Assembly: GCF_900107975.1 (NCBI RefSeq)
Contig: NZ_FNVF01000001.1
Coordinates: 809,227 to 873,226, forward strand
Reading direction: 5' to 3'
Length of the DNA: 64,000 bases
Source: Paenibacillus sp. UNC499MF
Lineage (GTDB): Bacteria; Bacillota; Bacilli; Paenibacillales; NBRC-103111
Shown piece by piece: positions 15,935-23,739 of the stretch (position 1 is the stretch's first letter; the number at the start of each line of letters is the position of its first letter). A model generated the notes under the pieces. It was given only the letters and a program-made list of their open reading frames with translations, searched no databases and had not been told where the DNA came from. The position numbers were made by a program, and so were the translations under genes.

Positions 15935-16015
15935 CCGGGCCGAAAGACTGCAAAACCGAGGACGCAAAGCTTGAAGACACATGCATAAGGATGCAGGTCT
16001 GATTTAACGAAACGG
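15935..16015 (+). other. Possible degenerate c-di-GMP (GEMM-I)-like RNA motif
   Basis: Between the VOC gene and the next small membrane gene, GGACGCAAAGC (about 15959) matches the most conserved core of GEMM-I riboswitches. It is followed by a hairpin in which AGAC/GTCT and TGCAT/ATGCA flank an AAGG loop. The expected first arm with a GAAA-capped helix is not convincing, so this may be chance. A covariance search (Rfam RF01051) would decide. Confidence 0.2.
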
Positions 16016-16028
16016 GGTCGGACAAAAG

Positions 16029-16283
16029 ATGGACACGATTGGATTCATTTCCTGGGCCAGCATCGTTTATCTGCTAGTTATCATCGGAATCATCGCCATT
16101 TTTATTACCAGCTTATCGATGTTTATCCGCACGAGAACTAACCGTAAACTGTTTACGCTGTCCAAGCTGCAGAGAATCGAGGACAAGCTGGATCGTTTGC
16201 TGGATATGCAGGCTCAGACACAAAACAACAAACCGGATCAGGGGCGTTCGGGCGAAGGGCCCGAGAATGAGCGGAAATACTGA
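16029..16283 (+). CDS. Small single-span membrane protein (DUF4083-like)
   Basis: 84 residues. One long membrane segment (~8-32) is followed by a basic linker and the amphipathic stretch KLQRIEDKLDRLLDM, probably a short coiled coil, then a hydrophilic tail. The layout matches the small Bacillales DUF4083 group, whose function is unknown. The start lacks a strong ribosome binding site (ACGGGGTCGG upstream). It is closed by a terminator. Confidence 0.6.
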   Translation: MDTIGFISWASIVYLLVIIGIIAIFITSLSMFIRTRTNRKLFTLSKLQRIEDKLDRLLDMQAQTQNNKPDQGRSGEGPENERKY

Positions 16284-16306
16284 GTCCGGGCAAGAAAATC
16301 GGGAGG

Positions 16307-16336
16307 CCGTCTTCTCATTGGGGAAGGCGGTTTTTT
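16307..16336 (+). terminator. Intrinsic terminator
   Basis: CCGTCTTC pairs with GAAGGCGG (one G-U pair), followed by six T. Confidence 0.75.
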
Positions 16337-16346
16337 GACGGATCTG

Positions 16347-16398
16347 TTGACAGATCCCGGAAATCTGTGTACGATACGATTTATCGTAATAGTTACGA
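16347..16398 (+). promoter_or_regulatory. Promoter with Zur-like operator
   Basis: TTGACA (16347) and TACGAT (16370) are spaced by 17 bp. Over the expected start site lies TCGTAATAGTTACGA (16384-16398), a 7-1-7 repeat differing at one base from the Bacillus Zur core TCGTAATNATTACGA. A second, perfect palindrome, TACGATTTATCGTA (16375-16388), overlaps it. This suggests repression by a zinc-loaded Fur-family regulator. Confidence 0.55.
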
Positions 16399-16444
16399 AT
16401 AATCATTCAGATTTTTATACCTTAATTGTAAAAAGGAGACCGTG

Positions 16445-16828
16445 ATGACAACTTGGAATCTGAACGGCATGAAGCATCATCTCTTCTTCTGTAACGGAGG
16501 CAGCTGCACCAAAAAAGGGGCGGAAGACGTTGTCGAGGCGATGCGCGATGAAATCAAGCGGCAGGAAGCCGACGTCCGCATCCATACAACCCGGACGCGC
16601 TGTCAGGGCAGATGCGAGGATGCCTGTGTTATTACCGTGTACCCGGAGGGAGTATGGTACAAAGAAGTGACTCCGGAAACCGGCAGGCGTATTGTCCGTG
16701 AGCATCTGATCGGCGGCAGCCCCGTGGAAGAACTCATCAGCTATACATATGAAGACGAACTCGTAGCCAGACCGGCTGCAAAAGAAGGACAAAGCAAGAC
16801 GAAACGGAAAGAAGCACAGACGAAGTAG
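16445..16828 (+). CDS. (2Fe-2S) thioredoxin-fold ferredoxin-like protein
   Basis: 127 residues. Cysteines at 16, 21, 53, 57 and 61 (FFCNGGSC and [11 protein letters not shown]) fit the thioredoxin-like [2Fe-2S] ferredoxin family. The C-terminal 25 residues are a charged, Lys-rich tail. Related small proteins donate electrons or handle metal; no partner is known here. The ATG at 16445 has AAAAGGAG 6 nt upstream. The Zur-like box over its promoter suggests production under zinc limitation, which would be unusual for an iron-sulfur protein and could mean a zinc-sparing or metal-handling role. Confidence 0.8.
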   Translation: MTTWNLNGMKHHLFFCNGGSCTKKGAEDVVEAMRDEIKRQEADVRIHTTRTRCQGRCEDACVITVYPEGVWYKEVTPETGRRIVREHLIGGSPVEELISYTYEDELVARPAAKEGQSKTKRKEAQTK

Positions 16829-16992
16829 GCGCAGGGAAAGCGGCAAATGAAGGAAGCAAGCGAACAAAACAGTGAGGAAGCGGACAAAGTTTTAATAACG
16901 AATGTCCGCCGCGGCAGGTCGTCCCGAATTTCCAAGCGAACCGCCGCCGTTTCCGGTTTTTCCGCCGCTTCTCTATGTCTGGTAAACGAAAG

Positions 16993-17024
16993 ACCGGTTC
17001 TGCCTGGCGGAATCCGGTTTTTTT
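16993..17024 (+). terminator. Probable intrinsic terminator
   Basis: ACCGG pairs with CCGGT around an imperfect inner stem, followed by seven T. Confidence 0.6.
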
Positions 17025-17099
17025 CGGTTTTTTGGGGGAGAATCCGGGTTAAGGGGTAAGAAAGATAAGGTAACTCTTAAACCCGAAAGGAGCCAACCC

Positions 17100-18242
17100 A
17101 TGAAAGCCGTAACTTACCAAGGGAAGAAAGACGTGAAAGTCAAAGAGGTCAAGGACCCTATTCTCGAGAAAAAGGACGATATTTTGGTCCGGATTACCAC
17201 TACCGCCATTTGCGGTTCCGATATTCACCTGGTAAACGGGATGGTTCCGGGGATGCCTGAAGGCTACGTTATCGGGCATGAGCCGATGGGGATAGTAGAG
17301 GAAGTCGGTCCGGAAGTGACCCGCGTGAAGAAGGGCGACCGCGTGATTATTCCGTTTAACGTTTCCTGCGGGGAATGTTTCTTTTGTAAAAACCAAATGG
17401 AGAGCCAATGCGACAACTCCAACGATAATCCCGCCAAAGACACGGGCGCTTATCTGGGCTATTCGGAAACCTACGGGGGGTATCCCGGGGGCCAGGCCGA
17501 GCTGCTCCGCGTCCCTTACGGCAATTTCATGCCGTTCGTCGTTCCCGAAGATGCGGAGATGGAGGACGAGCAGATTTTGTTCCTGTCGGACATTTTGCCG
17601 ACCGCTTATTGGGCGGTTGAAAATTCGGGAGTCAAAAAAGGCGATACCGTCATTATTCTCGGAAGCGGCCCCGTCGGCCTGCTGGCCCAGAAAATTGCCT
17701 GGCAGAAGGGTGCCAAACGTGTCATTGCCGTTGACCACGTCGATTACCGGCTGCAGCACGCCAGACAGATCAACAAGGTCGAGGCTTACAATTTCAAGGA
17801 AAAAGACGACATCGAAAACTATTTGTTCGATTTAACGAGCGGCGGCGCCGACGTGGTCATTGACTGCGTGGGGATGGACGGCGAGAAATCCGTCGTGGAG
17901 AAGGTAGAGACGGTCCTTAAGCTCCAAGGAGGAACGCTGGGACCGGTCCAGACCGCCACGAAGGTCGTCCGCAAAAACGGCACGATCCAGCTGATCGGCG
18001 TTTACGGGTTAACCTACAACATGTTCCCCTTGGGAGATTTGTTTTCCCGGAATATCACACTGAAGATGGGGCAGGCACCCGTCATTCATTATATGCCCGA
18101 GCTTTACCGGCAGATTAAGACCGGCGAGCTTGACACGACGGATATTATCACCCACCGGCTGCCTTTGACGGATGCGGAGCACGGTTATGAGGTCTTTATG
18201 AACAAGCTGGAAGATTGCATCAAAGTCGTCCTCAAGCCGTAA
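17100..18242 (+). CDS. Zinc-dependent alcohol/formaldehyde-type dehydrogenase
   Basis: 380 residues of the medium-chain dehydrogenase superfamily. Catalytic zinc ligands are C38 (TAICGSDIH) and H60/E61 (IGHEPMG). Structural zinc cysteines are at 90, 93, 96 and 104. The Rossmann motif GSGPVG starts near 188. The inserted segment and GADVVIDCVGMDG fit the formaldehyde-dehydrogenase-like (FdhA/threonine dehydrogenase-like) branch. It oxidises an alcohol with NAD(P)+ in the cytosol; the substrate is uncertain. The ATG at 17100 has AAAGGAG upstream. It is a single cistron. Confidence 0.9.
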   Translation: MKAVTYQGKKDVKVKEVKDPILEKKDDILVRITTTAICGSDIHLVNGMVPGMPEGYVIGHEPMGIVEEVGPEVTRVKKGDRVIIPFNVSCGECFFCKNQMESQCDNSNDNPAKDTGAYLGYSETYGGYPGGQAELLRVPYGNFMPFVVPEDAEMEDEQILFLSDILPTAYWAVENSGVKKGDTVIILGSGPVGLLAQKIAWQKGAKRVIAVDHVDYRLQHARQINKVEAYNFKEKDDIENYLFDLTSGGADVVIDCVGMDGEKSVVEKVETVLKLQGGTLGPVQTATKVVRKNGTIQLIGVYGLTYNMFPLGDLFSRNITLKMGQAPVIHYMPELYRQIKTGELDTTDIITHRLPLTDAEHGYEVFMNKLEDCIKVVLKP

Positions 18243-18269
18243 CGGCCGTTCATAGATTCGTGTGAAAAA

Positions 18270-18311
18270 AAGAGCGGTGATTCTTGACGGAATCACGGCT
18301 CTTTCTTTTTT
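18270..18311 (+). terminator. Intrinsic terminator
   Basis: AAGAGC and GTGATTC pair with GAATCAC and GCTCTTT (one internal mismatch), followed by a T-rich tail. Confidence 0.8.
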
Positions 18312-18410
18312 GCCGGATCAATTAGCTCGTCCAGCATGTCAGGTAAAACAAGCCGGACTTTATCGATTATTTTCGGGAAGCCTTGCGGCGCCTGATTTTG
18401 AACAAAATAA

Positions 18411-18442
18411 ACCGCCGTCTGTCAATTCGACGGGCGGCTTTT
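18411..18442 (-). terminator. Intrinsic terminator of the TetR gene, possibly bidirectional
   Basis: ACCGCCGTC pairs with GACGGGCGGC (one bulged base). T-rich tracts lie on both sides; the minus-strand tail serves the TetR gene. Confidence 0.65.
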
Positions 18443-18489
18443 TCATGTTAGGCAGCGGGGGACGGCGGGGAACGAGCGGCAACGGTATT

Positions 18490-19134
18490 TCAAAAAAAAT
18501 TGTCTGATGCCATCGCTTCATTTCCGCCTGCGACAATTAATTTAAGCCCTGTCATGAAATTTTCGTCATCCGTACCGCCGACATTAATAGCTTCCATAAT
18601 GTTTGTTAATTCGCCGCTGTTTATTGTACGCTCGGGCAGCGTTTCCCAGCTTTGCTCGTCCGCCTGTTCCTCCATCACACAGCCAAACGTATAACGAATA
18701 ACGGTAAGCATAACAATTCTGGCTGTTCGTATATCCATTCCTGCACTGCGAAGGGAGGCAAAAGAAACTTCCAAAAACTTCGCTAAAGTTCCATGGGGAA
18801 AAGGATGCGCACCGGCTATCACACGCCCGCCATCAGGATAAGAGAGCATAGCCTTACGAAACAATGCGATATGCTCAATCAGCCAATCCTGCCAGGACTG
18901 CTCCCTTTCTCTTGGAACGAAATTTCCCATCTTTTTTTGTAAGATGTGCTCGGCCATGTAGTCCACAATCATGGCTTTGTTTTTGAAATGCCAGTAAATG
19001 GCCGGGGCTTTGACATCTAGCTTTTTTCCGATATCACGAATGGATAATTCGTCATATCCTTTTTCGGCCAGTAATTCAAGCGCCGCTTCGACGATTTCCT
19101 GTTGTCTTTCGCTTAGTTTCAATTGATCTTCCAT
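18490..19134 (-). CDS. TetR-family repressor with Tet-repressor-type C-terminal domain
   Basis: 214 residues. The N-terminal helix-turn-helix is clear (ELSIRDIGKKLDVKAPAIYW), and the region after residue ~70 resembles the TetR_C ligand-binding domain of true Tet repressors. It is divergent from a flavin monooxygenase. Three copies of a TAACANTGTTA-type palindrome lie in the 214-bp gap, two of them against the monooxygenase promoter, so it likely represses both genes until a drug-like ligand binds. The GC content is visibly lower than in the flanking genes, which points to acquisition together with the monooxygenase. Confidence 0.88.
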   Translation of the reverse strand: MEDQLKLSERQQEIVEAALELLAEKGYDELSIRDIGKKLDVKAPAIYWHFKNKAMIVDYMAEHILQKKMGNFVPREREQSWQDWLIEHIALFRKAMLSYPDGGRVIAGAHPFPHGTLAKFLEVSFASLRSAGMDIRTARIVMLTVIRYTFGCVMEEQADEQSWETLPERTINSGELTNIMEAINVGGTDDENFMTGLKLIVAGGNEAMASDNFF

Positions 19135-19178
19135 GTTCGCACCTCTTTTGTTTAATTATAAGACATAACATGCGAATT

Positions 19179-19266
19179 TAACAGTGTTACATTATTTTTG
19201 TATACTCACTTGACAAATTTCCTTTAACACCGTTATAGTAAAAATCAATTCAATATAACACTGTTA
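19179..19266. promoter_or_regulatory. Divergent TetR operators and monooxygenase promoter
   Basis: Three related palindromes: TAACAGTGTTA (19179-19189), TAACACCGTTA (19225-19235) and TAACACTGTTA (19256-19266). A SigA promoter, TTGACA at 19210 and TATAGT at 19234, brackets the middle site. The first site lies close to the start of the TetR gene, fitting autoregulation. Confidence 0.8.
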
Positions 19267-19354
19267 AGGAGGGGGCGCAGAGTTACCGGCGATAGAAATA
19301 CATGGTTTAGTCAGTCAAAACAATTGGAGATAAGACAGAAAGGATGGATTGGAT

Positions 19355-20998
19355 ATGATGTCTGAAAAAATCACTCATGTTCCTGTATTGATTGTCGGAG
19401 GGGGATTGGCGGGTCTTTCCGCAGCGTTATTCTTGTCGCAGCATAGCGTACCCTATGTACTTATTGAACGTCATGGAAAAACAAACATTCATCCAAGGGC
19501 GAGGGGCTTAAACTTTCGGACAATGGAATTATACCGAGAACTGGGGCTGGAACAAGCAATCGAAGAGATCGGTGCGCAGTTGGCCAAAGGCAAAGGGTGG
19601 TACACGGCCCATACATTAAGAGAGGCAGAGTTTGATCCGGATAAAATGGATATCCCCAAAATACTGCCGGAGTCTGTGAAATCGTATTTTGCTACCCTTA
19701 AAAAGATAAGTCCTGCTTCCAGCGTCCGTACTGCACAAAATCTGGTCGAGCCCATCTTGCTTGAAGCAGCTCGCGAACGTGGGGGAGATCTGCGTTTTCA
19801 TACGGAATTGACTGCTTTTGAACAAAATGAAGACCATGTTAGGTCTACCGTTCTCAATCGTACAACGGGTGTGGAAGAAACCATAGTAGCAGACTATATG
19901 ATTGCTGCTGACGGTGCAAAAAGCCCGGTTCGTCAAAAGCTGAACATCAGGATGACCGAAATGAATTCGCACGGTCATATTATTAATATTTATTTTGAAG
20001 CAGATCTCGAACATTTTGTAAAGGGACGCGAATTCAGTGCGTGCAACATCACACGTACGGGGGCGGCAGGCGTGCTGCTTGCAATTAATAATCGTGACCG
20101 TTGGTGCTATCACGTTTCTTATGATTTTGAAGGCGGTGAGACTGCTGCTCATTTTTCAGAAGAACGATGCCGGGAAATCATACAAAAGGCGATTGATTTA
20201 CCGGATCTCCAAGTAAAGATATTGAGTGTGCTGCCTTGGGAAGCAGCGGAAAAGGTCGCTGAGCAATTTCAACAGAATCGCGTTTTTTTAATCGGGGATG
20301 CAGTTCACCTCATGCCCCCGACTGGTGGTTACGGAGCCAATACGGGTGTACAAGACGCTCATAACTTGGCATGGAAATTGGCGGCAGCCGTTCATAAAGC
20401 GGCCGGCCCTGAACTGCTGGAAACTTATGAGGCTGAACGTCGTCCCGTCGCCCAAATGACGGTTTCAGAGGCCGGGCGAATCGCTGACTCGGGTGTGTTT
20501 TCGGCCATGAAAAAACAGACGGAAAAGAGGACATCTCCGTTTGACGATCTGATTGTATCGGTTGGCTATCATTACAAATCCAAAGCCATCCTTAAACAGG
20601 ATGCCGCTCCTTCATCGCTCGATCATTTTGAACTAAAGGGGCGTCCCGGTACGCGGGCCCCTCATATTTGGGGCGAATATCAAGGTAGGGAATGTTCCAC
20701 GCTTGACTTGTTAGGAGTAGGATTTGTTTTGTTTGTAGGGGAAAAAGCCGAGGGATGGGAGGATGCGGCGAAGTACGTATCCGGGCAGCTTGGTGTCAAA
20801 ATCAGTACTTATAACGTAGGACAGAATGGAGATTTCATTGACAAAGATCATGGCTGGCAGAATGCTTATCAAGCCAAGGAAAAGAGCGTTGTTCTCGTTC
20901 GCCCGGACGGTTTTGTGTGTTGGCGCTGCGAAGAACATATGGAGCAACCGACCTTAACATTGGAAAAGGTGTTTGCCCAGCTTCTCGGCAAAAAATGA
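19355..20998 (+). CDS. FAD-dependent aromatic monooxygenase (PheA/TfdB family)
   Basis: 547 residues. The N-terminal dinucleotide fold has GGGLAGLSAALFLS, and the second FAD motif is FLIGDAVHLMPPTGGYGANT near residue 310. A C-terminal thioredoxin-like domain follows, as in the PF01494 hydroxylases. These enzymes hydroxylate phenols, polyketides or antibiotics such as rifamycins and tetracyclines with NADPH and oxygen. The start at 19355 (or the adjacent 19358) has AAAGGATGG upstream. Control by a divergent Tet-type repressor suggests inactivation of an aromatic drug or toxin. Codon use is AT-richer than the neighbourhood, consistent with horizontal transfer. Confidence 0.88.
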   Translation: MMSEKITHVPVLIVGGGLAGLSAALFLSQHSVPYVLIERHGKTNIHPRARGLNFRTMELYRELGLEQAIEEIGAQLAKGKGWYTAHTLREAEFDPDKMDIPKILPESVKSYFATLKKISPASSVRTAQNLVEPILLEAARERGGDLRFHTELTAFEQNEDHVRSTVLNRTTGVEETIVADYMIAADGAKSPVRQKLNIRMTEMNSHGHIINIYFEADLEHFVKGREFSACNITRTGAAGVLLAINNRDRWCYHVSYDFEGGETAAHFSEERCREIIQKAIDLPDLQVKILSVLPWEAAEKVAEQFQQNRVFLIGDAVHLMPPTGGYGANTGVQDAHNLAWKLAAAVHKAAGPELLETYEAERRPVAQMTVSEAGRIADSGVFSAMKKQTEKRTSPFDDLIVSVGYHYKSKAILKQDAAPSSLDHFELKGRPGTRAPHIWGEYQGRECSTLDLLGVGFVLFVGEKAEGWEDAAKYVSGQLGVKISTYNVGQNGDFIDKDHGWQNAYQAKEKSVVLVRPDGFVCWRCEEHMEQPTLTLEKVFAQLLGKK

Positions 20999-21014
20999 GC
21001 TTAACGTAAGCGCC

Positions 21015-21055
21015 AAATAACCCACGTCTGTTGTGTCAGATGGGGGTTATTTGAC
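21015..21055 (+). terminator. Intrinsic terminator
   Basis: AAATAACCC pairs with GGGTTATTT, with TCTG/CAGA inside, followed by a short T-tail. Confidence 0.7.
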
Positions 21056-21083
21056 GTTTAGACTCCAAACGCGCAATTATTAA

Positions 21084-21361
21084 TAACTCAATTTTCGGTG
21101 CGCTCAAGCTTAGGTTGTGAAGTTTAGCAGGTGGAAATCCTGCTTGGGCAGGCTTTAATTCATTCGGCAGTTGATTCAGCTCCGTCTGATGGTCTATCAT
21201 GATGGAAGTTACTTCATCTGTCTGATAGTGAAAGCCCGACTCTTACACTTTACCAAACGAAGCGGTGTTTTTTCTATTTTGCGAGACCGTCTATCTGATC
21301 GCCTATAAACCTTATAGCTACAATGACTCAAGCCGATTTTTGTTCTGCGAAAATTGAGTTA
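21084..21361. mobile_element. MITE-like element with perfect 14-bp terminal inverted repeats
   Basis: TAACTCAATTTTCG (21084-21097) is repeated in perfect inverse orientation at 21348-21361, enclosing 250 bp with no open gene. If the outer TA on each side is a target duplication, the repeats begin with ACTCAATTTTCG, as expected for a non-autonomous IS630/Tc1-mariner-type element. The inside contains a GCAGG/CCTGC hairpin. It sits at the right border of the AT-rich TetR/monooxygenase cassette. Confidence 0.5.
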
Positions 21362-21411
21362 CGGCATTATGAAAGACTGCCGCAAATTCATCCGTAAAGG
21401 AACGGGGCGTT

Positions 21412-22134
21412 ATGATGTATCTGCACGAAGTGATCAAACTGAACGACAACATCCGGAATCCGCACGAGTATCCGTTTCATATTCCCGCGATCGACAAGCT
21501 TGACCGGTTGAAATTCCATAAAAACGTCACGTTTTTCGTCGGCGAGAACGGCTCCGGCAAATCGACCCTGATGGAAGCTATCGCTTACCAATGCGAGTTC
21601 AATACGGGCGGAGGAGACCGGAACAATTTGTACGAGCTGGATTCGTCGGAGGCGAAGCTGGGAGACTATTTGCGGCTGTCCTGGATGCCGAAGATGAATC
21701 AGGGCTTTTTTCTGCGGGCGGAGTCGTTCTATAATTTCGCCAGTCATATCGACGAGATGGCACGGGAAGACGCGAGGGCGTACGATGCCTACGGCGGCAG
21801 GTCGCTTCATGAGCAGTCCCACGGCGAATCTTTCCTGTCCCTGTTCAAAAACCGCTTCGGAAGAAGGGGCATTTATCTTCTTGATGAGCCGGAAGCCGCG
21901 TTATCTCCGGCCCGCCAGCTCGCTTTTCTGAGCATTATCCATGAGCTGGCCAAAACGTCGCAGCTTATCATTGCGACTCATTCTCCCATTCTGCTGGGCT
22001 ACCCCCATGCGGATATATACAATTTCAACGAATCGCCGGTCAGACTTACCTCGTATGAAGAAACCGATCATTACCGGATTACCCGCAGGTTTCTGGAAAA
22101 TCGTTCGTTTTATCTCCAGGAACTGTTGGATTGA
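21412..22134 (+). CDS. AAA-family ATPase (ABC-type ATP-binding, single domain)
   Basis: 240 residues. Walker A GENGSGKST lies at 44-52, a signature-like HGESFLSLF near 142, and Walker B YLLDEPEAAL has its Asp-Glu at 158-159. The D-loop/H-motif IIATHSPILL follows. It belongs to the soluble COG3910-type AAA ATPases, which are neither transporter subunits with membrane partners nor OLD-type nucleases, since no Toprim domain is present. Its role is unknown; relatives appear near stress or defence genes. It lies alone, 50 bp after the MITE-like element, with a terminator just downstream. Confidence 0.85.
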   Translation: MMYLHEVIKLNDNIRNPHEYPFHIPAIDKLDRLKFHKNVTFFVGENGSGKSTLMEAIAYQCEFNTGGGDRNNLYELDSSEAKLGDYLRLSWMPKMNQGFFLRAESFYNFASHIDEMAREDARAYDAYGGRSLHEQSHGESFLSLFKNRFGRRGIYLLDEPEAALSPARQLAFLSIIHELAKTSQLIIATHSPILLGYPHADIYNFNESPVRLTSYEETDHYRITRRFLENRSFYLQELLD

Positions 22135-22155
22135 TCGCGGCTCGACTCCCCAAAA

Positions 22156-22190
22156 AAGCAACCCGTCCTAAAGGAAGGATTGCTTTTTTT
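22156..22190. terminator. Bidirectional terminator between convergent genes
   Basis: AAGCAA and TTGCTT pair with an imperfect inner stem (TCC/GGA). An A-run on the left and a T-run on the right make it usable in both directions. Confidence 0.75.
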
Positions 22191-22225
22191 GTGTCCGCAG
22201 TAAAGCGGCAGGCTATGGGGGAAAG

Positions 22226-23485
22226 CTACAGCAGCGTCCAATGCTTACCTGCATCGGACGTCTTGAGCAGCTTCGATTTCTTGCCGTCCTCCGAGCCGAG
22301 CAGCAGCCAGCCTGTCTGCGGGGTTGCGAACCCCATCCGGATCACGTTCGGATTGGCTTTGAGCGTATCCGTCAAAACCGGATCGGCAGGGACAGGATTC
22401 CAGGTTCCGCCTCCATCCGAAGTCGCATGGAGAACTTTATTCTTGAATCCCCAGCCATGGAGGCTGTCCGCGAAAGCCAGGTTGTTTTGCATACCGGTCC
22501 GCTTATACGTCCATGTTTCTCCGCCGTCTTCCGTTACGTAGGCATCGCGGCTGTCCGTACTGCCGTTCAGTGTCTGTACCGGAATCCAGCCTTTGCGGGA
22601 ATCATCCTTGAAGAAAACGGGCGCTCCGTCCAGTGTAACCGATGAATCGTTCAGCTCCTGCGGAAGCTTCATGGGGACGCTGTTCCACGTTTTCCCTCCG
22701 TCCCGAGTGCGGTACAAGACGGGCTTTTCTTCGTTGCCCGCGAGAGCGATCCAGCCGTTTCCGGTGTCCCTAAAGGTCATGCCGGACGCATGTCCCGACA
22801 AGGGGAGCGTTCCCGGCGCTGGTTTGTCCATGGAAACGCTCGTCAGCGGTTTCCAGTCCTTGCCGCCGTTGTCCGTGCCGTACAGCGTTTTCTCCGATTT
22901 GCCCATCGCCGCATCGGAGGAAGTAAGCATCCAGCCGTGCAGGGGATCGGCAAAGGAGAGGCCGGCGGCGGAAGTCGGTTTATCCAGCGTACTCCGGGTC
23001 CAGCTCCGTCCGCCGTCCGCCGTATAAGCGGTCACAGCTTGCCTGCCGTCATTGGCTGCGGCCGTCCAACCGTGCCGTGCGTCGAGGAAGTAGAGGGAGC
23101 CGCCGGCCAGAGGCGCTCCGCTTTTGACCGTATCGTCCCAGGGGTGCAGGAGGGTCCAGTTCCGCCCGCCGTCATCCGTACGGTACAGCCGCAGGGAGCC
23201 GTTCGTTTCTCCCCAGGCGAAACCCTCCGTCTCCGAGATTAACTGAAAATCGGCCAAGCGGGTCTGGATCTGAGCCGGATTCGCCGATGCGGTAGGCTCC
23301 GCGTTTTGGGAAGCGGCCGTTCCGGAAGCGGGGGCCGGGCTTGCGGCGGCGGATGCCGCTGCGCCTCCGGTACCCGCCGGGCCGCCCGCTGTCTCCGTGC
23401 TCCCAGGGCTGCAGGCGGTAAGGGAGACCGCCGTGAGAAGCGCGAGCAGGGCGGTTTTTTTTACGGGAAGATTCGTCGTCTTCAT
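22226..23485 (-). CDS. Lipoprotein with BNR/Ycf48-like beta-propeller repeats
   Basis: 419 residues from the ATG at 23485, which has GGAGTGA upstream; a longer in-frame start at 23521 lacks one. A lipoprotein signal ends in LTAC (Cys 25), followed by an Ala/Ser/Gly/Pro-rich linker. The body holds about six repeats ending in D-G-G-x-x-W (RTDDGGRNWTLL, YTADGGRSWTRS, GTDNGGKDWKPL, RTRDGGKTWNSV, VTEDGGETWTYK, TSDGGGTWNPV). This is the BNR/sialidase-type propeller seen in Ycf48-like proteins. It should sit on the outer face of the membrane. The function is unknown, probably protein or glycan binding rather than catalysis. Confidence 0.82.
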   Translation of the reverse strand: MKTTNLPVKKTALLALLTAVSLTACSPGSTETAGGPAGTGGAAASAAASPAPASGTAASQNAEPTASANPAQIQTRLADFQLISETEGFAWGETNGSLRLYRTDDGGRNWTLLHPWDDTVKSGAPLAGGSLYFLDARHGWTAAANDGRQAVTAYTADGGRSWTRSTLDKPTSAAGLSFADPLHGWMLTSSDAAMGKSEKTLYGTDNGGKDWKPLTSVSMDKPAPGTLPLSGHASGMTFRDTGNGWIALAGNEEKPVLYRTRDGGKTWNSVPMKLPQELNDSSVTLDGAPVFFKDDSRKGWIPVQTLNGSTDSRDAYVTEDGGETWTYKRTGMQNNLAFADSLHGWGFKNKVLHATSDGGGTWNPVPADPVLTDTLKANPNVIRMGFATPQTGWLLLGSEDGKKSKLLKTSDAGKHWTLL

Positions 23486-23630
23486 TGCAATCACTCCGTT
23501 TCGATACAGGCTGTTCGACATGTTGTTGTCTGGTTTATCCGCTGTCTTCTAGTATTCTTACCCTTCCGCTCGTCTCGGGGAGCACATTTTGGAGGATTGT
23601 TACTTTTTTGAAATAATTCGAGCATGACTC

Positions 23631-23660
23631 TTGCAAAATATAGGGTAGGGGGGTATACTA
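23631..23660 (+). promoter_or_regulatory. copA promoter with CsoR-like operator
   Basis: TTGCAA (23631) and TATACT (23654) are spaced by 17 bp. The spacer and -10 contain TATAGGGTAGGGGGGTATAC, the G-tract dyad typical of the copper-sensing repressor CsoR (TACCC...GGGTA). Copper would release the repressor and switch on copA. Confidence 0.75.
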
Positions 23661-23739
23661 TGACCATACGAATGAACAAGAGGTACTTTTCCCATCTTAT
23701 AAAATAAGCGGATATTGAGGCGGAAAGAGGTGTTTCGAA

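Noticed and set aside
16847..17059. Frame of 70 codons after the ferredoxin-like gene
   Set aside because: No ribosome binding site, odd composition, and it runs through the terminator at 16993-17024.
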